This document shows positions 1 to 6,439 of a DNA stretch of 11,173 bases, piece by piece. Position numbers and translations under genes: made by a program. Below the pieces are notes generated by a model, which saw nothing but the letters and a program-made list of their open reading frames with translations, searched no databases and was not told the DNA's origin. The stretch lies in NCBI GenBank assembly GCA_964645285.1, contig CAZYDR010000116.1, positions 1 to 11,173 on the forward strand. The letters are read 5' to 3'. Within the stretch, counting starts at the first letter, position 1. Each line of letters opens with the position of its first letter. Source of the DNA: JAYZAP01 sp964645285. GTDB lineage: Bacteria; Pseudomonadota; Alphaproteobacteria; JAAXGF01.

Positions 1-107
1 TCCTCCGTTATGAAACAGGCTCAGTGGTCCCAAAGATCTTGATGACGGACAGGCCGAAGCGCGCCGCTTGGATGATACATCAACCGGGCGTGAATGGGTC
101 GTGGTGA
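1..107 (+). CDS. Possible 3' end of an unrecognised gene, cut by the window edge
   Basis: The frame starting at base 3 is open from the left edge to a TGA at 105-107, giving about 34 residues with a basic, tryptophan-containing tail (it ends VNGSW). Third positions are about two-thirds G or C, only weakly coding-like. I do not recognise the sequence. If real, the gene would converge on rsmD with about 40 bases between the two stops. The opposite strand shows no better open frame here. The open frame could easily be chance, since 34 codons is short. Confidence 0.2.
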   Translation, partial: LRYETGSVVPKILMTDRPKRAAWMIHQPGVNGSW

Positions 108-148
108 GTTCTCGATTCTGTTCCGAAGGCGTGTTCCGTCTCTCGGGC

Positions 149-733
149 CTATATGTCGACCGCCACGACGCCCATCCAACGCAAAAACACAATCCGGGTG
201 GTGGCGTATTGGCGGTCGTCCAGCGGCTCGAAACCGGCGGGCGCCTCGAAGGTTTCCTTGGTCGAGAGTTCTACCACGATGATGGCGCCGTCATCGAACC
301 AGCCGCCCCGGGCCATGGCCTCCAGGGTCGGGGCGGCGAGGCCGGCGCGGTAGGGCGGGTCGAGGAAGCCGAGGGCCGCCGGGGTTCGCGCCCGGCCCGG
401 TCGGGTGGCGTCGCAGCGCAGGATCATGGATTGATTGGCGGCATCGCACGCGGCGATATTTTGCCGCAGCATGTCGAGCACCTGATCGTCGTTCTCCAGG
501 AAGGTGACCTGGGCGGCGCCTCGCGACAAGGCTTCGAGGCCGAGCGCACCGGTGCCGGCGAAGGCGTCGACCACGTGGATGTCACGGGGCAGGGGGGCAT
601 CAATCGAGCCCCAGTGGTTATGGGCCAGCACGTTGAACAGGGATTCGCGCACCCGGTCGGCGGTTGGCCGCACGGTCCGGCCCGGTGGTGCTTTGATATG
701 CCGGCCGCGATGACTACCGGCGACGATTCTCAT
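149..733 (-). CDS. rsmD: 16S rRNA (guanine(966)-N(2))-methyltransferase RsmD
   Basis: RsmD uses S-adenosylmethionine to methylate N2 of G966 of 16S rRNA in the assembling 30S subunit in the cytoplasm. The 194-residue protein has the normal family length. It opens with the family's MRIVAG signature and a basic RGRHIKAPPG stretch, then the RPTADRVRESLFNVL block (about 22-36). The SAM-binding motif I (VVDAFAGTGALGLEALSRGA) is at 54-73, an acidic FLEND end of strand 2 at 78-82, and the catalytic LDPPY motif at 124-128. The start lies inside the end of rluB (20-base overlap), with a GAAAGG-like ribosome site about a dozen bases upstream, so the two are probably translationally coupled. The stop is TAG. 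Nothing looks damaged. The identification is by conserved motifs and the common rluB-rsmD neighbourhood. Confidence 0.96.
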   Translation of the reverse strand: MRIVAGSHRGRHIKAPPGRTVRPTADRVRESLFNVLAHNHWGSIDAPLPRDIHVVDAFAGTGALGLEALSRGAAQVTFLENDDQVLDMLRQNIAACDAANQSMILRCDATRPGRARTPAALGFLDPPYRAGLAAPTLEAMARGGWFDDGAIIVVELSTKETFEAPAGFEPLDDRQYATTRIVFLRWMGVVAVDI

Positions 734-1508
734 GGCGGCGTTTGCCTTTCGCTGGTTTCGCGCCGGTCTGATCGGCTAGCACCCTGGCCGGCACTTCGCG
801 TAACGTGCCGGCCTCGAGATTACCCAGCTGGAACGGCCCGAAGGCGACCCGGATCAGACGGTTTACCCGGAACCCGAGATGCTCCATGACGCGCCGCACC
901 TCGCGGTTCTTGCCCTCGCGCAGGCCCAGGGTGATCCAGGCGTTGCTGGCCTGCTGGCGTTCCAGCACCGCCTCCATGGGGCCGTAGTGGACGCCCTCGA
1001 CGGTGATGCCCTTGGCCAGAGCCTGGAGCTGCGCGGGATCGGGACGGCCAAATACGCGCATCCGATAGCGCCGGGTCCAGCCCGTGGCCGGCAGTTCCAG
1101 GCGCCGGGCCAGCTCGCCGTCGTTGGTCAGCAGCAACAGGCCCTCGGAGCTGATGTCGAGACGGCCCACGGAGATCACCCGGGGCATGGTCTTGGGCAGG
1201 GCGTCGAATACGGTGGGCCGGCCCTCGGCGTCCCGCGCCGTGCAGATTTGCCCGACCGGTTTGTGATAGTACCACAGGCGCGTCGCCTCGGCGGCCCCCA
1301 CGGGCTTGCCGTCAACGGTGATGTTGCTGGCGTCATTAACAATCACCGCCGGGGTGGTCAGCACCTGGCCGTCAACGGTAACCCGGCCGGCGGTGATCCA
1401 GCGTTCGGCCTCGCGGCGCGAGCACAGTCCGGCGCGGGCCAGGCGCTTGGCGATGCGCTCGCCTGACTTTTTCTCCGTGGCCGGGGCTATGGTCTTGGCT
1501 TGTTTCAT
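714..1508 (-). CDS. rluB: 23S rRNA pseudouridine synthase, RluB/RsuA family
   Basis: The enzyme isomerises a uridine of ribosomal RNA to pseudouridine (U2605 of 23S rRNA for E. coli RluB). An S4 RNA-binding domain occupies about residues 17-62 (RIAKRLARAGLCSRREAERW). The RsuA-type catalytic domain follows, with the KPVG motif near 83-86, the GRLDISSEGLLLLTNDG active-site block at 115-131 (catalytic Asp118) and the GKNREVRRVMEHLG motif near 199-212. The 264-residue length and the basic C-terminal tail fit RluB-like members from alphaproteobacteria. RsuA, RluE or RluF specificity cannot be excluded from motifs alone. The start ATG has only a weak upstream purine stretch. The 3' end overlaps rsmD by 20 bases and the stop is TAG. 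The upstream gap to the PuuD-like gene contains a large palindrome. Confidence 0.92.
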   Translation of the reverse strand: MKQAKTIAPATEKKSGERIAKRLARAGLCSRREAERWITAGRVTVDGQVLTTPAVIVNDASNITVDGKPVGAAEATRLWYYHKPVGQICTARDAEGRPTVFDALPKTMPRVISVGRLDISSEGLLLLTNDGELARRLELPATGWTRRYRMRVFGRPDPAQLQALAKGITVEGVHYGPMEAVLERQQASNAWITLGLREGKNREVRRVMEHLGFRVNRLIRVAFGPFQLGNLEAGTLREVPARVLADQTGAKPAKGKRRHENRRR

Positions 1509-1535
1509 AGAGGCTTACTTTGTCTTGGTGCATCA

Positions 1536-1606
1536 CCGGCCCACTCCCCCTCCCAGCCACCCATGGAATCATACGTTGTGGGTGGCTGGGAGGGGGAGCG
1601 GACCGG
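1536..1606. repeat. Long hairpin, REP-like intergenic palindrome
   Basis: Bases 1544-1563 and 1579-1598 form a perfect 20-bp inverted repeat (arm begins CTCCCCCTCCCAGCCAC) around a 15-base loop. Pairing continues outwards to 1536/1606 with two mismatches, giving 26 of 28 pairs. It fills most of the 105-base gap between the PuuD-like gene and rluB. There is no T-run on either side, so it is not a classical intrinsic terminator on either strand. CTCCCCCTCCC-type palindromes occur as dispersed repeats in alphaproteobacterial genomes to my knowledge, so a REP-type element or an RNA-stabilising or attenuating hairpin is the likeliest reading. Copy number cannot be judged from one window. Confidence 0.75.
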
Positions 1607-1613
1607 CTATGGC

Positions 1614-2330
1614 TCAGTCCGCGGCAGCGGCAATAAACGCGTCGAAGATGCGGGCATCGCCCTCGCTGATGGTGTACTCTGGGTGCCATTGGACCCCAAG
1701 GCAGAAGCGCTGGCCGGGGTCTTCGATGCCCTCGATGACGCCATCGGGCGCCACCGCATCGACCATCAGCTCCGGCGCCACCGCGTCCACCGCCTGATGG
1801 TGGGCGCTGTTTACCGGCATCTCGTCAACCCCGACGATGCGGTGCAGCAGGGTGCCCCGCGCCACATCGACGCTGTGACCGGGCTCGTCGCGCGGGTTGG
1901 GTTGCTCGTGAGCCAGGGCGTCGGGTTTGGCCGCCGGAATGTGCTGGATCAGGCTGCCGCCGAAGGCCACGTTCATAAGCTGTTGGCCGCCGCAAATGCC
2001 CAGCACCGGCATATCGCGGTCATGGGCGGCGCGGCAGATGGCGAGCTCGAACGTGGTGCGCTGGGCCTTGAGCACCACGGTCTTGTGGCGGTCGGTGGCG
2101 CCGAACAGGGCCGGGTCCACATCGAAAGCGCCGCCGGTCACCACCAGGCCGTCGAGGCGGTCGAGATAGGCGGCGACATCTTCGGGCTCGTGCGGCAGGG
2201 CCACCGGCAGACCGCCGGCCCGGCGTAGGCTGGTGAAGTAATTCTGGCGCAGCGTGTACCACGGCTGGTTGGAGTAACCGCCGGGGTCTTCCGAATCCAG
2301 GGTTAGGCCGATCAGGGGTAAAGTAGTCAT
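1614..2330 (-). CDS. Gamma-glutamyl-gamma-aminobutyrate hydrolase family protein (PuuD-like, peptidase C26)
   Basis: This is a class-I glutamine-amidotransferase-fold hydrolase. PuuD of E. coli splits gamma-glutamyl-GABA into glutamate and GABA in putrescine breakdown; relatives cut other gamma-glutamyl amides. The 238-residue protein shows the N-terminal PLIGLT strand, the DGLVVTGGAFDVDP loop at 60-73, the nucleophile elbow GICGGQQLMN with Cys113 at 111-120, SAHHQAVD at 175-182 and the closing VQWHPE with His216 and Glu218, so the Cys-His-Glu triad is complete. It has no signal peptide and is cytoplasmic. It lies 41 bases downstream of the VOC gene, all on the minus strand; no other Puu genes are present. 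A GAGAGG ribosome site precedes the ATG. The substrate is therefore unproven. It could feed GABA-derived semialdehyde metabolism, but linking it to the dehydrogenases further right is speculation. Confidence 0.88.
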   Translation of the reverse strand: MTTLPLIGLTLDSEDPGGYSNQPWYTLRQNYFTSLRRAGGLPVALPHEPEDVAAYLDRLDGLVVTGGAFDVDPALFGATDRHKTVVLKAQRTTFELAICRAAHDRDMPVLGICGGQQLMNVAFGGSLIQHIPAAKPDALAHEQPNPRDEPGHSVDVARGTLLHRIVGVDEMPVNSAHHQAVDAVAPELMVDAVAPDGVIEGIEDPGQRFCLGVQWHPEYTISEGDARIFDAFIAAAAD

Positions 2331-2371
2331 GGCGCCTCTCTAACGCCTAAGAGTCGGCGGCGCAAGTTCGG

Positions 2372-2809
2372 CTAGTCGTCGCCATACCCTTGGTCGGCGA
2401 TTTCCTGCTTTGCCGCCGCGGTCTTTTCCAGATCGTCCATCCCCATGCCGCGGAGCACGCCGGGCGTCATGTCGAACTGGATTTTCTCATAGGTGACAAG
2501 CTGTACGTAGTTGCCCCAGGGGTCGTTGAAGTTGACGCCGGGACCGTCCATGAAGGTGACGCCCATGCCTTCGAGGATGGCTTTCCCTCTCGCCGGATCG
2601 TCGACCACCAGGCCGAAATGGCGGCCGGAGCCGCTCTTGAACAGGGCGATGAACTGGTCGCCCAGGGCGATGAAGGCCGAGGTCTCGCTCTGGCTGTTAA
2701 GGGTGAGATCGAACAGCTGGCCGTAGAAGGCCAGGGCCTCGCCGATATGGCCGACTTCCAGGGCCACGTGGTTGATGCCTACCGCTCGGACTTTGCCGTT
2801 GTTGGTCAT
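2372..2809 (-). CDS. VOC-fold (glyoxalase/bleomycin-resistance superfamily) protein
   Basis: The 145-residue protein is one vicinal-oxygen-chelate unit: the INHVALEV strand with His14, a helix with AFYGQLF near 27-33, the FIALGDQFIALF strand near 46-57, RHFGLVV with His64, and the closing NFNDPWGNYVQLV block at 93-105. In most metal-using members the last strand supplies a glutamate (GN-x-x-EL); here the equivalent position is Gln103, so the usual third metal ligand is changed. A tail of about 40 residues beyond the fold is rich in acidic and lysine residues. A good AAGGAG site lies about eight bases before the ATG. The gene starts 21 bases after the FIST gene ends, so they are probably co-transcribed. 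The substrate is unknown; it could be a dioxygenase-like, isomerase-like or non-catalytic binding protein. Confidence 0.85.
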   Translation of the reverse strand: MTNNGKVRAVGINHVALEVGHIGEALAFYGQLFDLTLNSQSETSAFIALGDQFIALFKSGSGRHFGLVVDDPARGKAILEGMGVTFMDGPGVNFNDPWGNYVQLVTYEKIQFDMTPGVLRGMGMDDLEKTAAAKQEIADQGYGDD

Positions 2810-2830
2810 AGGTGCACTCCTTTTCCCGGA

Positions 2831-3961
2831 TCAAAGAAACAGCGATAGAACGCCGGTGTAGGCGTACAGCCGGTCGTGGGAGATTTCGCCGTTGCAGAAG
2901 AAACCCACCAGGGGCACGTCGCCGAGGGCGCACAGGATGCGCTGAAGCTCGGCTGATTGCTCGCCGAAGGTGTTGGGACCACGCCCCAGGCAGGAAAAAT
3001 AGACGCCGCCGCGCGGATTGCCGCCAGCCCGGCGCTTGAGGTCGTCAAGCATGCGGTCGAGATCGGCCTCGGCGCTGGCCCGGTCGCGGCGGCAGAACAT
3101 GATCTCCGGGCCGTCTTCGATTTCGGCGCCGATGGCGATGATGCCGGTGCTCATATCCATGCCCAGCAGATTGCGCGCCGTATAGTCGGCCCGGTCCGAA
3201 CCGCGAAGGGGGAAGCCGGCGAAGATATGCTGGCCGATGCTTTGGAGGTTGGCGGCAAGCTCGGGGCCGACGTCCTCCTTGAACACGTCGAGGGCGGCGC
3301 GACCGTCCAGCTTGTAGACCAGATTGTCGCGCGACATGGTGACTTCATGGGTCGGGCCGATGGGCGTACAACCCTGACTCAACGCCGTGGCGACCGGCAC
3401 CTCGGCGTGAAACATGACACCCGACAGGGGGCTCTGGCCGTCCGACCCGGTGACGTGGGCGCCGGCCACATGGGCATACTCGCCGCGCGAGGAAATCAAT
3501 CCGCCGACGAGAAAACACTCTGCCGCCGCCGCCAACTCGGGCACCAGGTCGGCGGTACGTGGGTGGCGCGGGTCGGCATGGACGATACCGAAGCGGGCTT
3601 CGCTGGCGTCGAACCAGTCGCGCCGGGCCGCGACGAAGCCGGCAGGGTCATCGCTCATATGGTCGAACAGGCGAAACGAGTCCGCCGGGAACTGTCCCGC
3701 CATGGCCGCTACAGCCGGCTCGCCGAAGTATTCCTGGCCGGTGGCGCAGATGCCGATGCCGGTGGCCCCGACCCAGTCGGCGATGCCGCTGCGCTGAACC
3801 AGGGTGGCGGTGATTTTGTCGAGGTCGCCGGCCAGACTGTCGGTGACATAGACGAAGCCGAGGTTGGCCTTGTCGGGCACATCACCCAGCTGGTCGGCGC
3901 AGGCGTTGACGACGGTGTTCCAGTCGTCGCCCCGCGCATGCCCCATGATGAAACGGTCCAT
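2831..3961 (-). CDS. FIST N- and C-terminal domain sensor protein
   Basis: FIST proteins are predicted ligand-sensing modules (amino-acid-type ligands have been proposed) that often work with histidine kinases, diguanylate cyclases or chemotaxis proteins. This 376-residue protein is FIST_N followed by FIST_C, with no attached kinase, GGDEF or transmembrane segment, so it would be a stand-alone cytoplasmic sensor. FIST_N covers roughly 30-220 (NLGFVYVTDSLAGDL near 33-47, GATGIGICATGQEY near 65-78, FLVGGLISSRGEYA near 150). FIST_C covers roughly 220-355 (IFAGFPLRGSD, GGVYFSCLGRGPNTFGE, VPLVGFFCNGEI). I chose ATG 3961 over GTG 3967 because an AGGG element then lies at normal spacing. It is the first gene of the leftward group and is divergent from hspQ. 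A CheY-like gene close by on the other strand is a possible partner, as inference only. Confidence 0.88.
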   Translation of the reverse strand: MDRFIMGHARGDDWNTVVNACADQLGDVPDKANLGFVYVTDSLAGDLDKITATLVQRSGIADWVGATGIGICATGQEYFGEPAVAAMAGQFPADSFRLFDHMSDDPAGFVAARRDWFDASEARFGIVHADPRHPRTADLVPELAAAAECFLVGGLISSRGEYAHVAGAHVTGSDGQSPLSGVMFHAEVPVATALSQGCTPIGPTHEVTMSRDNLVYKLDGRAALDVFKEDVGPELAANLQSIGQHIFAGFPLRGSDRADYTARNLLGMDMSTGIIAIGAEIEDGPEIMFCRRDRASAEADLDRMLDDLKRRAGGNPRGGVYFSCLGRGPNTFGEQSAELQRILCALGDVPLVGFFCNGEISHDRLYAYTGVLSLFL

Positions 3962-4097
3962 CGCCACGCCCTTATAATCTATCCGTCAAGGGTAGGGCAG
4001 GGCGGGCTCTATATCCAGTAGCAAGGTGCTATGGATTTTTGCTAGACTTGGCACCCGGCGGAACATTCCCGTCCGTGACAAGGATATCGATCGCGTT

Positions 4098-4427
4098 ATG
4101 ACTATTCGCACCGCCAAGTTTCAAATCGGTCAGATCGTTCATCACCGCGTCTACCCGTTTCGCGGCGTGATCTTCGATGTCGATCCGGAATTCGCCAATA
4201 CGGAGGAATGGTGGGACTCCATTCCCGAAGATGTCCGGCCCCACAAGGACCAGCCCTACTACCACCTGCTGGCGACAAACGCCGAGTCGACCTATGTGGC
4301 CTACGTTTCGGAGCAGAATCTGGTATCCGACGAATCCGGCAAGCCGGTGGCCCATCCGGAGGTTGACCTGGTTTTCGACGATTTTCGTGACGGCCACTAT
4401 GTCATGAGGGCCGATCAGGCCAACTGA
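4098..4427 (+). CDS. hspQ: Heat shock protein HspQ
   Basis: HspQ binds hemimethylated DNA in vitro and in gammaproteobacteria acts as a specificity factor for the Lon protease. The protein is 109 residues from ATG 4098, close to the 105 residues of E. coli HspQ. It carries the family core almost throughout: FQIGQIVHHRVYPFRGVIFD near 6-25, EEWWDSIPEDVRPHKDQPYYHLLA near 34-57, and YVAYVSEQNLV near 64-74. An upstream in-frame GTG at 4026 would add 24 residues with no family resemblance, so I reject it. An AAGGA element lies about 13 bases before the chosen ATG, slightly far. The 130-base gap shared with the divergent FIST gene must hold the promoter, but I cannot place it firmly. The stop is TGA. 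Confidence 0.93.
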   Translation: MTIRTAKFQIGQIVHHRVYPFRGVIFDVDPEFANTEEWWDSIPEDVRPHKDQPYYHLLATNAESTYVAYVSEQNLVSDESGKPVAHPEVDLVFDDFRDGHYVMRADQAN

Positions 4428-4454
4428 CGGCCGAAAGCGCCATCAGCGGCGACC

Positions 4455-4486
4455 AATTCCGTATACGCTAAGCTTGTATACGAATT
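4455..4486. promoter_or_regulatory. AT-rich inverted repeat with two GTATAC cores (candidate operator)
   Basis: The arms at 4455-4466 (AATTCCGTATAC) and 4476-4486 (GTATACGAATT) are complementary apart from one extra C in the left arm, around a 9-base loop. Each GTATAC is itself a palindrome, and the centres are 15 bases apart. The element lies 28 bases after the hspQ stop and about 95 bases before the receiver-domain ATG, in an AT-rich island within GC-rich DNA. TTGTATAC-type half-sites are typical of GntR/FCD regulators, which suggests an operator. No T-run follows, so it is a poor intrinsic terminator for hspQ. The bound protein is unknown and no regulator gene is in the window. Confidence 0.5.
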
Positions 4487-4581
4487 AGTAATGCTCGGGG
4501 TTTACCATGCTAGGTGATGGCGCTGCGTCTGCGCACCAGGCGAAGTCCGCGTCACGTCGAGCTGGCAAGCGAGAGAACATC

Positions 4582-5016
4582 ATGGCGACCCGCGATTCAT
4601 CCTCGATACGTGTGATGGTGATCGACGATCATCAGACCATGCGCAAGATTCTGCGCTAGTTGCTTGGCGTGGTCGGCATCAAGGATATCATGGAAGCCAA
4701 GCACGGCGAGGAAGTCCTGGCCCTGGTTCAGGACCCGCAGATCACCGATCCCGACATCATCCTCTGCGATCTTCACATGGACCAGATGGATGGCATGGAG
4801 TTCTGCAATAAGGTGCGCCGGACCGACGGCATTCGTGAGCGCGCCATTCCCATCCTCATGTTGACCGGCGACGACGACCCCATGCTCCATGAGGTCAGCC
4901 GCTAGGTTGGCGCCCTGAAGGTGCTGAGCAAGCCAATCGGCGCCGACGACCTGCTGGCCGAAATCCGCGCCGCCATCGGCTTCGACGCCGGCACCACACT
5001 CGGCACCTCGCTCTAG
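4582..5016 (+). pseudogene. CheY-like response regulator receiver domain interrupted by in-frame TAG codons
   Basis: Read through, the frame encodes a complete single-domain receiver of 144 codons. It has the acidic pair Asp15-Asp16 (VMVIDDH), phosphoacceptor Asp63 (ILCDLHMD), Thr95 (LMLTGDD) and Lys117 (VLSKP). Codons 26 (4657-4659) and 108 (4903-4905) are TAG, in the contexts R-stop-LLG and SR-stop-VGA. In receivers of this type as I remember them these positions are commonly Gln, so CAG to TAG is a simple explanation. Two more TAG codons stand in tandem at 145-146. There is no frameshift. The frame stays open except for TAG from 4492 to 5139, and an earlier in-frame ATG at 4507 could add 25 residues. 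The first TAG would truncate the product to 25 residues. Pseudogene, amber readthrough and sequence error all remain possible. As a working gene it would relay phosphorylation, perhaps in chemotaxis. Confidence 0.8.
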
Positions 5017-5129
5017 TAGCCCGCCGAAGACTCCGTCCGATAGCCGGCGTTCTTCCAGGCCACCATCATACCGCGCCTCGGCGGCGATTTCGTCGATCCG
5101 CTCTGCGCTGGCAAGCGGGACGATATCGC

Positions 5130-6437
5130 CTACCAGTAGCTCAGCGCCGCGCCGTAGAGGTCGCTGAGCTGGTCGCGGCTGACGGTGCGGGGTGCGTTAT
5201 CGATAAGCCGTTTTTGCGGGAACGAGCCGTCGGTGAGAGCCTGAATGTCGTCCTCGCCGTATCCGACACCACCGATGCCGTTAGGAATGCCTGTGGCCTT
5301 CATGAGCTCGATTATGCCTCCCGCCGTAACCTCGCCGGCGTCGTCCGGTCCGGCGCCAGTGATGTCGGCGCCGAGGCATTCGGCGCCCTTGAGGTGACGC
5401 TCGGGGCAGGCCTCGGCGGTGAAGCGGAATACCGACGGCGCGTTGACGATAACCGACATGCCATGGGGCACCATGGGCTCGTGGTCCGGGTAGCCGTCGG
5501 GTTGGAAATCGCGGACCAGCCCGGACACCGAATAGGACATGCCGTGGGGCAGGTGGCAGCCGGCGTTGCCGAAGGCGATGCCGGCCAGGGTCGCGGCGAA
5601 CATCATGTCCGACCGGGCGTCGTGGTCGGCGGCGTCGGTCACCGCCCGCTCGAGGCTCGTCCCCAACAGTCGCAGCGCCTCGAGACAACCTATATCACTC
5701 CACGGGTTGGCCCCCTGGCTTTGCGGCCGCTGGCTCGGCCGCGCCGCCGGGCTGCGCCGGGTATAGGGTCGGGCGGTGTAGGATTCGAGGGCATGGCTGA
5801 GGACGTCGAAGCCGCTGGCGGCGATGACGTTGCGCGGTAGGGTGCGGGTGGTCTCGGGGTCGACCACGGCCCGGGTCGGGCGCAGCTTGTGCGAGACAAT
5901 GCCGGTCTTGGCCTTCATGGCCAGCAGGTCGAAGATAGCGGCGCCGGTGCATTCGCTTCCCGTGCCGCAGGTTGTCGGGCAGGCGATATGAGGCTTCAGA
6001 GGCCCCGGCACGGCGACGCCGCCGCCGATCGGGGCGTTGACGTAAGTCAGAAAGTCCGCCGGATAGGTGGCATAGAGATTGGCCGCCTTGGCGGTGTCCA
6101 TGACCGAGCCGCCGCCCACGGAAACGAAGCCGTCGAAGTTGCCCTCGCTGGCGAATTTGGCTGCCGCGCGGAACGATTCGTCGGTCGGCTCGATCCGCAC
6201 CTCGTCGTAGAGCGTCACGTCCACGCCAGCCGCATCCAGGGAGGCGCGGACGATGGCCAGGTGCTCCAGATCGGTGATGACCTTATCGGTAAACAGGGCG
6301 ACGCGGACCATGCCCAAGTCGCGGGCGTAGTCGCCGACTTCCCGCAGGCTGCCCGGCCCGTAGGTAATCGCCGCCACGTCGATGGAAAACGCGGTGTCGC
6401 CGGTGCCGTCCGGTACATAGTAGTGACAACAGCCCAT
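5130..6437 (-). CDS. Hydroxyacid-oxoacid transhydrogenase (HOT), iron-type alcohol dehydrogenase family
   Basis: The 435-residue protein matches the HOT/ADHFE1 branch of group III iron-dependent dehydrogenases. HOT oxidises 4-hydroxybutyrate to succinic semialdehyde while reducing 2-oxoglutarate to D-2-hydroxyglutarate, keeping a tightly bound nicotinamide cofactor. Diagnostic blocks are VSVGGGSVMDTAKAANLY (106-122), TYVNAPIGGG (131-140), TTCGTGSECTGAAIFD (155-170), GFDVLSHALESYTARPY (209-225) and GNAGCHLPHGMSY (290-302). Metal ligands would be Asp211, His215, His298 and His325. The RSP..RP..QGANPWSDI insert near 228-249 is typical of HOT and absent from short Fe-ADHs such as FucO. The ATG lies only two bases after the stop of the preceding esterase, so the genes are surely coupled. 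The stop is TAG, and the 3' end converges on the interrupted receiver frame. Another 2-hydroxy- or 4-hydroxyacid could be the true substrate. Confidence 0.9.
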   Translation of the reverse strand: MGCCHYYVPDGTGDTAFSIDVAAITYGPGSLREVGDYARDLGMVRVALFTDKVITDLEHLAIVRASLDAAGVDVTLYDEVRIEPTDESFRAAAKFASEGNFDGFVSVGGGSVMDTAKAANLYATYPADFLTYVNAPIGGGVAVPGPLKPHIACPTTCGTGSECTGAAIFDLLAMKAKTGIVSHKLRPTRAVVDPETTRTLPRNVIAASGFDVLSHALESYTARPYTRRSPAARPSQRPQSQGANPWSDIGCLEALRLLGTSLERAVTDAADHDARSDMMFAATLAGIAFGNAGCHLPHGMSYSVSGLVRDFQPDGYPDHEPMVPHGMSVIVNAPSVFRFTAEACPERHLKGAECLGADITGAGPDDAGEVTAGGIIELMKATGIPNGIGGVGYGEDDIQALTDGSFPQKRLIDNAPRTVSRDQLSDLYGAALSYW

Positions 6438-6439
6438 GG

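Noticed and set aside
4047..4074. Sigma-54 or heat-shock sigma-32 promoter for hspQ (TTGGCAC, or CTTG-N17-CCCGTCC)
   Set aside because: The GC of a -12 element is missing at the required spacing for sigma-54, and the -10 match for sigma-32 is poor.
4026..4097. Longer hspQ start at GTG 4026
   Set aside because: The extra 24 residues do not resemble HspQ, and ATG 4098 gives the normal family length.
4492..5139. Genome-wide reassignment of TAG to a sense codon
   Set aside because: rsmD, rluB, the VOC gene, HOT and ALDH all stop at TAG at the length expected for their families, and no other gene in the window has an internal TAG. Any recoding would have to be local or partial.
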